From Ischnura elegans (lineage: Eukaryota; Arthropoda; Insecta; Odonata; Coenagrionidae): a DNA stretch of 64,000 nucleotides. Where the stretch lies: the NCBI RefSeq assembly GCF_921293095.1, contig NC_060248.1, forward strand, positions 15,270,744-15,334,743, in the 5' to 3' direction. Of the stretch, positions 26,801 to 38,800 are shown one piece after another; the stretch's first letter is position 1, and each line of letters starts with the position of its first letter. A program made the position numbers and the translations under genes. Below the pieces are notes generated by a model, which had not been told where the DNA came from, ran no database searches, and worked only from the letters and a program-made list of their open reading frames with translations.

Positions 26801-29800
26801 GTAAGAGGCGCACCTTTTTTCCCAGACATTGCAGCCGAAAATGGGGGTGCACCTCTTACACAAACTTCTTATCTTCCCCCCCTCCCCTACCCGGTCGCAA
26901 GTCCGTGGGGAACTGAGTGGCCTTGGTTTTCAGCGAGAGTCAGTCATCTGAAACCCTGGGTCAAAATCAAGCGGCAGGCAGGGGAGTTTCTCCCTTAGTG
27001 ACGTATTTTTAAAATGCTCCTGTTTGAATTTCTTGTAAGCATCGGGCCATCATGTCGGTACCCCAGAGGTGAACATGGAAAAGATCGCGCGGGGTGACTC
27101 GCTCCGGTGTGCGCGCTAAATTTACTGCCACGAGTCGGCATCCCGCGGCATTTATACTGCATAGTGTAATCGCTTATCAAATGTATAGAAACGCGTTGTT
27201 TTGAAGGACATATCTGGTTAATAGTCAACATCTGTCTTGCCGAGCAATTTCCATTACGTTGAGCACCTGATTTTTCAAAAATCATCTTCAGACGCTAATA
27301 TGAGGATTTTTGCAACTGAAAATTATATTGGTGTCAAAACCTGCGGTTTAAAAAATTCGAACGAGTGTGTTCATTGTTGGACTAGTGCTGAAGGAGAGGT
27401 CGAGGGGAAGGAGCGCACTCCCTCCCCTCCGTATTTCAAGCTACGAGGCAATGAGCGAAGGAGCACGGGAAGAACACGTCCGATCCTGCATGTGACGTCG
27501 TTGCCTTTAAAGCGAAGAGGCGAAGGCAAAGCAATGTGATATATGCAGTTTGCGTTGCCTGAAGTTTCCAGTCCGTCTCGTCTTGTTTGAATGCGCTTAT
27601 GCTACGCTTGTTTCTTCCGAAATTGTGCTGTTAGGACTATGTTGAATATTAGTAGCCTTGTTTTAGCTATAAATCTTTGTGTCAATCGATTAGAGCTCAA
27701 AAAACTTAAATGCTGTCAGATATACGTCGCGTTAGGTCTAATTCTTTTTAGAACCTCGTGCGTGTCATACAATAGCTGAAAGATATCGAGATATCTTCGA
27801 GCTCAGAAGGTGACTCACCTAGCATTTGACCTCCAGAAACTCTGAGAATTGAACCTGGTAGACCGAAAAAGGTCAGTTGGTGAGATGGGGTAGGGATGAA
27901 ACACGTTTCCATTGGTCCCCTGTAACTTGATAATTTCCTATTTTCCTGCGGAGTCCCAGAAAGGAAAAAAACGGCCGAGGCATTGGCTGATGGAGGGCCG
28001 AGTGTAGTTCCGTTAGGCCCCTTGCACACACGCCGGATTTTTACCGGTCAAACGATAAGTTGATATGTTTTTGAGCCGGCGCCGGCGATCCACAGAGACA
28101 TTGGCCGGCAGCTAACCGGCATTTAGCCGGTGCCGGCTCGTGTTCGGTATGTGTGCAAGCTCCAATGCTCTCCCATTGTTCACTATTGGAATGTGGACGG
28201 CCGATATTTTACCGGCCGTCCAAAATCGGTGTGTGTGCAAGGGGCCTTAAATTTACGACGTGATTATTATCCTAAGGTGCAGAGATTGCTGTCCAATCTC
28301 TTGGGAAGGTTCATGCTATGTGCCTGTCGTGTTTAGCCTTAAAATTTTCTACGGCTGCAATTCTATTGCAATACTCCTGCGAGAGCTTTTAAACAAAATT
28401 GTTCATGAGTAGGACAAGCAACTTAGAGCGATGGCGTATGCGAAGAGAGGATCGGAACTCTTTCTACTTCCTCTGCCGCTATTACCGCCGCAGTTATCAA
28501 AATTTCCTCTTTCAAATAGTACTGAAAGAGGAAATTTCGATAACTGTCGAAATTCCAGGCATGCGTCTGCAACAACGCACGATAGGATAAAAAAAATGCC
28601 GTAAAATTTTTTTTCTTTATAGCTTCCTTCCTCAAAATAGGGGTGCGCCTCTTACACACGCTTACACGGTATCTAGAATCATACATAAATGTTTCCATTG
28701 TCCAATTCTTTGTGTTTGATTTTATCATTGCCAAATTTGGGTTTATAGTCTTTGGCAGAAGTCCAGGGTGAAAATCATCAATTTTCTTACTCTCTCTTAT
28801 TCCACATTCTTCCCTAATGACTTTCTTTTGGCAGAAATCTCTCACTTTTTCACATTCTGTGTGGATTGGAAGTGATTTATTGGAGAGGCAAGTACAGTAA
28901 AAGTTATATAATTGCTTTAAAGTCTGTTGAAGTCTCCTCCGCAAACTCATAGCATGTGTTCTACTGAGAACAATCATCTGTCATCCTGCCAAGTTGCGTA
29001 ATGTGCATCCCTATTGTTGCAGCCGTGGCAGAGCAGCTGAGCATGCTGAGTGAGGGTGTTCGCCGCACTCTTCTGGCCGGCACGTTTGGCACGGCCGAGA
29101 GGAGCCTTGTTGCCTCCCACATCTTTGGAGAGACTGGAGATGCTGCGTTTTGGACGGTGGCCCTCTATTACTTGCGAGCGGCATCGCAGGCGAATGGCCA
29201 ATCGTGGCCCATCGAGCCTCTTGACTCCTGCTTTGACTCGCTCTGCGATCCTCAAACTTATCAGGTCAGTCCTCCCTTTTTATGCCTCTCTCTTGAGTTT
29301 CTCTCTGAGAGATCAATGAGTGATCCTAGCAACAATTGTGATGCCATTGGATGGAGCATTCAGCCTTGTAGGGCATCGTGGGACTGAGCGCGGCTCAGAA
29401 ATCATCATTTCAGTGAAAGAAAGAAGAAAACAATACCTTCAGTGTTACCTCTGATGATTTACTGCTGAGCTTCTTGTAATGGGTGGGATGGACTTTGAGT
29501 GATATGTCGATGATCAAAATGTGGCATTTGATCATCAAATATTTTTCTTTAAACTGTGGCCCATAGATATGGTGCAATATCTTGGTGCCTGTACCATCCA
29601 TTGAAAAATGGTTTATGTTGCAGGCATTTTTGGGAATCAGAATTTTTTTAAGTATTATTCCTATTACTACTCCATAATGATTCTCTCAATTAGAATTGAA
29701 GTGTAATAGAAAAAAATTTCCAAGTGAGTGGCATTAGCATCTTTGAATATTTTTAAGAGAGTGATAATATTCACAATTTTCTCCTAAATAAAATCTTTCA

Positions 29801-32800
29801 GGAATTTGAATCAAATCTTTAATACATATTCACATCTGAAAATCATTGAAAATCTCCAAGTAGGAAATGAGAGCATGGAAACCTACATCCATGACAACAC
29901 TTAATGGCTGATTGCCCACACACATGCATTGTTTGTCCCGCTTGTTTTTTTTATCTCTTGGATTCCTAGATTAATGTTTTCAGAGTAATAGAAACTTCCT
30001 TATGAGTCTGCTGTTTTATATTAGTCCTGAAATTCCTGGGTTCCTTGAAGAGACAACTTTCCCAAGTGGGGAGCTTGAAGTGGGTGCACTTGAGATGGAT
30101 TATCAGTCACCTTCACTGTCAACACTGACGAACTTGTCCATTAACGCAATGCCAGCTAAGGATGCTCCCTTACTTGGCGCATAGAAGTTAATGCAATGTT
30201 GCTTTGAGTGTTTTTTCAATGATGACATGGTCATGATTATCCTGCCCCTCATAATCTGTGCTCCACCATACCTGCATCATACTAATTCATTAATCTAAGT
30301 CAATGATCACAGAACTATTAAAAAATATGAGAAAACTCAAAAGTCAGCTAGTCAAAATGGCAATGTGTTCAGTTTTCTACCATGTACGTCTCACTCAACT
30401 GAGCTATATCACTTCTAGTTCCACTGTTGCCCACTGGTGTTAGTATTTGTGTCTATTGCGTAGATGGTAAGAGAAAAATTTTACAAAACACCAGTGAGAA
30501 GTCACCATACAATTTGAAATCTTGAGGCCCAGAAACCCCAGGAACCCATAAGCAATAGTGAAGTCAATGTTTTCAGGAGAAATATTGTAGAACAGCGCAT
30601 TGAAAAGATACTGTGTACTTATTTTATAATTAATAAATTGAATAATTTAGTAAATAGACTGTTTGATATCTTTGTTTATCTTTTGTAAACATTAGTGACT
30701 TCAAAATTGTATTATTTCTTTAACAGAGTAAGTTATTTCAAATTGCACTCCAAAATTTTATTTACAGAAAGAACATTTGGTAGCATTAACATGATTCACT
30801 CACTTTTCAACTGCAGCTAGGTTGAGATATTATTGAGAGCCAATAGGGTGGTTTCCTTCATCAAAGAAAACAAAAGGCATTGATTGCGATTCGTTACCCA
30901 CCATTAGTGTATTCATAATATACAAATTATTTTGTTTTAGAAATACCGGGTTAGACGAATGGCAATGGTCCATTTTTATCCTCATTTGAAAAGGGCCAGA
31001 TTGGCGCCCATGCGATGCCACTCCACGTGACGTCACAGGGACCTAGTTTCTATACGAGAAGATAGGAGTTATACGTCGTCTGAGGTTACCATTGCATGCA
31101 TGAGGCGCAGAGCTCAGGGAAACATGTCTTAACAATCACTTATTAAAACTGGCTAAGGTCGGAAAGTTTTCCTCGCTTGATTAGTTATTAATAATCCTTA
31201 TTTAAGCCAAGCGCTACCAGCCAGCAGGGTACTAGGCTAGCTGCTAGCAGCCTGCGTCGTATCAGCGCTAAGCCTCGCCTCAAGGTCACCTCGCAGGGCG
31301 GGAGGGGGAACCAGAAATACATCACGCGGAGAGACTTCCCGACATTCATACTTACGCGTCGCGTTTTCGCGCGCTTGAAAATTTTCACTTTTCATTTAAT
31401 CGCGAAAAATAGATATCGTCATTTAAAAATCTAAAAGCGTGAAATACGTACTCCAGGAGTAATAATCTTTCGATTTAGGGAATAAAAAAATAATAGGAAA
31501 CCACCCTATTGTGTTCTTGTTCGAATCTCATCAAATCCACATTTGATGCGATTCGAACGCCACTGGCCAAGCACTGAAAATCAGCAAACTACAGCATGAA
31601 ACTTGAGTGTCACAAATGTGTTGTTGCAGCGCATGCAGCTGGAGCGTGTGGCATTGCACGAGGGCAAGAGGCAGTGTGGCGTGAGGGGAGGGTACGAACA
31701 GACGCGCAAAGTGGTGGAGCGGCTGATCCTGCTGGGTGAGGGGGACCGAGCCGTGCAGCTGCTGCTCGAAACGGATCTCGACCACCCGCGCTACTACTCG
31801 GATGCCATCAAGTGAGTGCGTCGCTCTCTCATGCTCTCACAATGTGAATGTCAAGCAATTGGGAATACAACTCAGAATGACCCCACCAGGCAGAACTTCA
31901 ATTAGAATTAAACATTTTATCATCCCACAATCCTTCAAGATAATGAAACCCAAGCATAAAATTTTCCCAAGTACATAACTTATTTTTCTGCAACTTTCAA
32001 AATGGGAAGAAATAGGAATCTTGAGATCTTCAGATACAATTTCTTGGAGTGTTATTTTAAATATGAATATTGGTATGTATTCTCTCCTCTCCATGGTGTC
32101 ATCTCATCCTTTCCAATTCATCTGCTTACAGGGCTTGCTTGGTGGCAACGATTCAGTCAACAGGGACTGCTCAGAGCACTATTAAGCTGGTAGCCACGAA
32201 TCTCATCGCCAATGGAAATGTTTGGGAAGGTGGGTGTGCATTCAGTTATTCAGTTGTCTGCTTCCAATCGCCCTTATTTCCTACACATCCTCTCTCTCCC
32301 TCCCTACTGCCTGCTTCAAACATGTTCATGCTTCATCCCGACTCTTCTTCCTTTATACTTTCACCAAAAAATCCTTTTGTCATCATTTTCCTGCTTGTAA
32401 ATGCTTCCTTTGCCTGACATATTCTCATCCTCATTGCTGTGTCTATTTTCTTCTTGCGTCCTATCCAAAATTCCAAATTCTCAAGTCTACTCGGAAACAT
32501 TCAACTTACATAACACAACAGAAGTTCTACAATTCCACAAAACTTTGCATTCTTTGTGATAAAACTTCATACCATATTCCTTGTAGTGATAGAGAGGGAT
32601 TAATGGCCATCTATTGCAAGCCCATTGTTGAATGATCATTTCATCAGTCTAGGTGGCAATCATCTGGGAAAACCGGAAAAACCTGGCATTGCCTGAGACA
32701 TTTGAATTTTTGGTAAAGCAAAGGAGGAGCTTAGATAGGAAATTTGTGTTATTTTTCTATTGGTGTGTTAATCAATCAGTCTTTCCCTCTCTTTTTTTCA

Positions 32801-35800
32801 TTAACTAAATTAATGTTCCTTGATGACGTGCATGGAATTGGCCCCAACAATTCATTGTGATCAATAAGCAATTGGAACATTTAGTGGTGATTACTGTTGC
32901 TATTGGGGTCCTTACTGGGTAAATTAAAAATTAGTAACAGTCAATGTTTACCATTTAGTGAACTTCTTCTGGCAGGGCCCACTCAGCCGTGAAAACCTTA
33001 AAACCGTGAATTCGGTCTACCATGAGAAAACCTGGAAATAGCCGTGAAATTCGTCGTGAAACATTAAAAACCTCTCAAACTTGATTTTAGATCTACGATT
33101 GACGGATCAAAAGAAAAATAGGTCAGTCACTCGCAGATACTGTCCATGCATTTATCTGCACACTTATATTCGAAGCACAACACATGACGACAAACAGACC
33201 TTAAGGCTGTGATTGGACGACTTTTAACCAAAGTGATCATTAACCCTGGCGAGAAATCAGACACCACCTCACTTCCCTGTCAACCTCCATTTTCCCGCTC
33301 ACAACCTTTAGCCAGCCCTGAATTTTGCTAACGATAGGCGACGTCATAAGAGATAGCATTTTCATTGCTGCGTTTGTATTCCCGGCATTTATCGCGTTTG
33401 CTATATTTTTAGTTAGCATGCGGCCAGTGATTGTTATGTGACCAATATTTCTTCCTAAAATGGCTTATCAACAGACCGTGAATTTGACGCAATTTAGACC
33501 GTGAAAACCTGGAAAAAACCGTGAATTTTATAATTTAGTTAGAGTGGGAACCCTGTCTGGAATCTAAAGAGGCAGATATTTTTCTATCGTATGATCATAC
33601 TAATTTTTTGTGGTTGTGTATCTTCACTTATTTAGAACCAGTGTTTTGGCACTGGAGGTTATATTCAGTCCATTATGAGTCACTCAAGTATCCTTTGGAT
33701 ATCCAAGTAACTTGTCCGCTCTCTGAATGAAATTCTGGTATGAATTCATTGTTTTGCATCCAGCGCAATGCCCTTTGATTGGTTGCATTCGCTCTGATCA
33801 AAGTGTGCCGATAAAGAGATGGAGTGCCTCTTTTCCGAATGCATAGAAATTTTTGCCCTCGTCTTTGCAGGCGTGCAGCTGCTGTGTCTGATTGGCAAGG
33901 GAACGGACGCTTGCCGCTACCTCATCTCCTGTGGTCTCTGGGCGGACGCCGTGTGGCTGGCGAGAGCCGTCCTGACACCTGTTCCTGACGCACGAGATGT
34001 GTTGTGCAAGTGGGCGGACCACTTGTGGGCCTCTGGACACAAGGTGCAACAAGTGCTGGTGTTTGCTGCGTCACGCCCTCCCAGCTTAGCCTCTGCCCCA
34101 TTTCTCTTGGATGCCTCGCCACCCATCCATTTTTATATGATCTGCAGGAACGCTCGCAATTTCCTTAGAACCAACTGTCTATTTAGCTGATAAAAATATC
34201 AAAATTCATTAGCTTTCCATGAATGTTGAGGTACTTACTACATCTTATTACTCATGTCCCCTGTACAGTGAAACATCTCTTTTACACTTTCGCAGGCTTG
34301 AAGGAAAAAAGAGTAAATTGATGGAAAATATAAGTTGAGGGAGGTATTCAACTTTTATGAAAGAGAAACAAAATCATTGCCGAGAGCTAAAATATTTTAT
34401 TGCATCTTACTGATGACTTTTAATAAGTACTAGGTCACCAAAAAGAGGAATAAATTTATAGGTGATGATAAAAACCTAATCAAATTCATAAAATTTATGA
34501 TTAAAGACATGATTAAAATATATTCAAATCATTTCTTTTTCCGTAAATCAGGAGGGTAGATAAGTCCAGGCAGTAATCTTGAGAAGAACACCGGTAAATG
34601 GAAGGAAAATGGCCCAAAATTTTTAAAATCTGTCTTTAACATCAATATTTCGCTCCAATATACAGTGGAACTTGGTTAGTACGTTCCTCCTTAGTACGAC
34701 GATTTCTCTCGGTCCCGGTACTATCGGAACAAAATACAGGCAAAAGTATTTGGTTGGTACATTTGAAAAAATTGTGCTTTCCTGGTTAGTACGCTCAATT
34801 GCTAGCCGTGACGCAACCCGCAATTCGTTCTCCAGTATCTTCTTAAGGGTCTCAAAGCTCCGAATTCATGATTTAATTTATTATTACTAGCCATTAACAT
34901 TCTTGCATTCATTCCACATATCTTTCTTCGATCGTGATTTATTCAAATGCATTTCTTAATTCTTATGACGTGATGAATAATAAAATATGGCCATTTATCA
35001 GGAATGTCTGACTATGCAAAACTGCAGCCAATGAGAAGCCCCAATTTTACCCACCCCGAGCTCCTCACCTTCTGTTGCCTCTGGAGTGCCCACTGCGCAC
35101 AAATTTCACGAGTGGGCAATTGTTGCTATTGCACGAGTTATCATGATGAAGAAATGAGTCTTATCCAATTCCCACTTTATCTAAAGCAGTACTGCACGAC
35201 GTCAATGCTACGGAGTAGGTGCATATTTGACTACTGCTGCGGGAGCAGACGATGCTCTGGATCTCCATGCGAAGCTTAGCTTAAAAATACTTGATCTCGG
35301 CACGAAAGCAGACGACATTAACCAAATTTCAAATGTATAATATAAAATCTTCTTGTAATTACGTCGTAATCTATTAAACTTGTGTGTTATTATTCGATAT
35401 ATCGATCGATATAACAATCGATATGGCTATATTCCAGAAGTGAATGTGTACGGCTGTAGCCGTAATTTAAGGTTAAGATAATTTTGTCCAATTTTTATGA
35501 TGTTTAAATACAACCCGTTGACATACTCAGGGTTGTTGTTATATTCTCCGAGTATGCTGTGACAAAATAGAAATGACTTAGCTTTACTTGTCCTCTTTCT
35601 ATAAATACATATAGGATAAATCACGGGAGAAAGACGCCGTTTTCATGTAAATGTAATTGTCTTCGGGAAATCTATGAAACATTGTGATTTTTATTCACAT
35701 GGTATTGTTTTTCAATATAGCGCCCATTTTCTTTATTTTAAAGGTTAAAAGAGTTCAGGAAGGCGATCCTACAAGAACTACCGATAGTAATTGTAATTAT

Positions 35801-38800
35801 GACGACTTTTCCACAGATTGCAATTACCCCGACTGCTATTTTTTCCTTTCTTCGTTAGCACGTTTTCCTGGTTAGTACGTTCATTTTTTGTGGTCCCTTC
35901 AGAAACGTATTAAACAAGTTCCACTGTATATCTTTCAACATGCACTTGTCACAAATTCCATGTCACTTTCACAACTACTAGCGTAAACTAATCAGTAATT
36001 ATCAAATTCTTCGATCAGAGGCAATCTCAATTTGAAAATGTTTCCATAAATAGTAATCGATTGTGAATTTTATCTCATACATAATATTATTAGCCACAGC
36101 TGATCTTGTTAGTGTGGAGAACACAAGTATTTTGGAAAAATTACTTGGCATTAACTTCATAAAAAATCTTCGACTACTCTGCATGACTCATACAGAGGGA
36201 GATCCTTCAGGCTGCAGGCTTTTTCGCTTAACCCTTCTACTGCCAGTCCATTTCAGGTGGGATGTACGAAGACTGCCAAGGCTATTTTCTGGAATTAGCA
36301 ACATTTCGGATTTAAAAAAATTTTCAGCTACTTAATTTTATTTAATACGTCTAGATTTTTTTCCAATTCTTAAGATATAATTGCATCTTATAACCATAGA
36401 TGGATTATGGGGGTTTACATAAATTACAGCCGTTGAAAAGGCCACAATCACGAAAAAAAGTGAAATAATTTAATTTGGGCTTATAAATTGGCCCCTGGCA
36501 GTTTTCGCTCCACCAGTGAGGGCCGATGTATCAGCCCGGTGGCAGTACAAGGGTGAAGGAAGGGGTCATCCGCAAAATCACCACATCTAAGCATCCCAAG
36601 TTAGGTAATGAAGTTTTTCATGGAAGAAAACTGTAAATTAGTTGACTAGCTCTCATGGGATTATTGTGACTACAGCCAGACTCTGAGATGCAATTCAACC
36701 ACTTACTAGGGGAGACCACGAAACTTGCTCCGCCTTTTTCAATGCCGTATTTTTTATGGTCTTCGGAATGGTGAACACATCCCTGAACTAGTAGTGGTTC
36801 CATTGAATGGGCCTTAGTTTGGCTGTAATTAATTAATTTTCATGCGGTACTTTTCACAAGCCACCTATAGTTCCATGATATCGCACCACACAGCAGGCAG
36901 GTCTGGTGGGGTGGTGGTAGCATTTAAGGCCACCACCCAGGGGACCAGGGTTCGGGGCTTCGTGATGGCTGTATATTTTGTTGTCTTCATTGTGATCATA
37001 CGGCGTCAACTTTTTTGTTTATTTTAATTGCGACAAGCAACGACATGAGACAATTTTTTTATCATCATAATGGCGTTCAGGTATTTAAGCAGTGTCATTT
37101 CAAACACGGAGATACGACGACTACACTATCAAGGGTTGGTGTGCGCCAAAATGTTAATTTTTTCATTGCTTATACTGATCAACTTCCACATTAAAAATGA
37201 AAACCACTCTTGCGAGAGCACATGCCATTAAAGGCTCGCGGCGATCAACAACATGCATACAGACATAATTAATAAGAACACAAAACGATTATAAAATGCC
37301 ATATTTCTCGAATTCACTTTACTCTAAAGGGAGTTTATTTACAAAGTACCTATGTGCTAAAAGAACCATTCCGAAATATAATTTCCATTAATAAATAGGA
37401 TGAAATAAAAGTTGATGACCCTGGACCGGTCGTGCTGGCATATAAAATACGTCAATCTTCGAAAACCAAGGATTTCAACATCGTACATACATTCTGGGCT
37501 AGAATGGTCTTGTTTATTCCTACAATGTACTTTGACTGTCTATATTGCGAGTTTTCAAAGTTCGAGGTATTGTAGTTAATTTTTTTAGATCAGCAAGAGG
37601 AACCCGTCACACGTGGCGAATAAATTACGCCACGCGACTGGCCGTGTACCACCTGTGTACCTTTATATCTGTATCACCTATGAATGTACAGGATTTTACT
37701 AATTTCTAGAAAGAAAGATTAATTTTAAAAAAAATCGAGTGTAATCATATATGCACATAACATGGACAAAGTACGCCATTCGCCCGGTTGTGTAGAAATA
37801 ACAGTCGTGCCCGCTAGAGGGTTAAAAGCAAGAATTACACCAAATGTGTCATGTGCTCGCTGCTTCCCAAAATCTTCCGTAGCCCTTCCAATATAATAAC
37901 AAGATGCCCACCAACAAATGTCATTTCTTCGGAAAAAAAGCCACTGTTTTATCCCCCCGCTAATCTTTCGGTATGTTTTTGAGGAGATTAGAAAGTGGAG
38001 CCTTCACTTCTCCGCGTTGGATATGACACTGCTTAAATACCTAAACGCCATTATGATGATAAAAAAATTGTCTCATGTCTATGCTTGTGGCAATTCAAAT
38101 TAATGAAAAAGCTGACGCCGTATGATAACAATGATGATAACAAATTATACAGCCATCAAGAAGCCCCGAACCCTGGTCCCCTGGTTGGTAGCCATTGACG
38201 CTAACCACTACCCCACCTAACCCGCCTGTTGAGTGGCGCGATATCATGAAAGTATATGCGGCTTGTGAGAGGTACAGCATGAAAATTAATTAATTACAGC
38301 CAAACGAAGGCCCATTCAACGGAACCACTACTAGTTCAGGGATGTGTTCACCATTCCTAAGGCCATAAAAAATACGGCATTGAAAAAGGTGGAGCAAGTT
38401 TCGTGGTTTCCCCTTGTTAGTGATTTTCAGTGATGCTACTTTAAAAAATAAAAGTTTGGAAAAACATGGAAAACCTTCCATTGCGTAGATTTCTTAGTTA
38501 TTGATCTTCTACTGTATGTTTTGATTGTCACTTGCTTTACAATCACAAAAGGCTCTGGTGATACCGGATGCACAAATCTAGGTTACAGTACCTCTGTATG
38601 GAAAAAATCTATTGTATTATATTTTTTAAATATGATTGTTCAAGCTAGGGTTTCCACGTATTTCTCAAGTCTATAAAGTAGGTCACTCTCTTTCACTTCC
38701 TTCAACACATCAAAAGTAACATTGCAGTGTATTCACGGCGTGAAAATTTGATGGTCTGGGCTACTCATGTTCAGCGTTATTTACATTTTCCATCTGTAAT

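Larger units (their letters stand above)
26787..28669. mobile_element. TA-flanked 1.88-kb DNA element in wdr11 intron 16
   Basis: TIRs CCGTATAAGCGCGTGTAAGA (continuing GGCGCACC) and the complementary right end (GGTGCGCCTCTTACACACGC then TTACACGG) pair over about 28 bp, with TA on both sides (26785-26786, 28670-28671). This fits a Tc1/mariner-type (pogo-like) non-autonomous element. No transposase is readable. It has received a Harbinger-like MITE (28016-28246) and carries a 23-bp-arm hairpin near its right end. Confidence 0.78.

Noticed and set aside
28423-28977. 184-codon minus-strand open frame
   Set aside because: It runs through the TIR of the TA-flanked element and the hairpin into unique intron DNA, so it cannot be an old gene, and no domain is recognisable.
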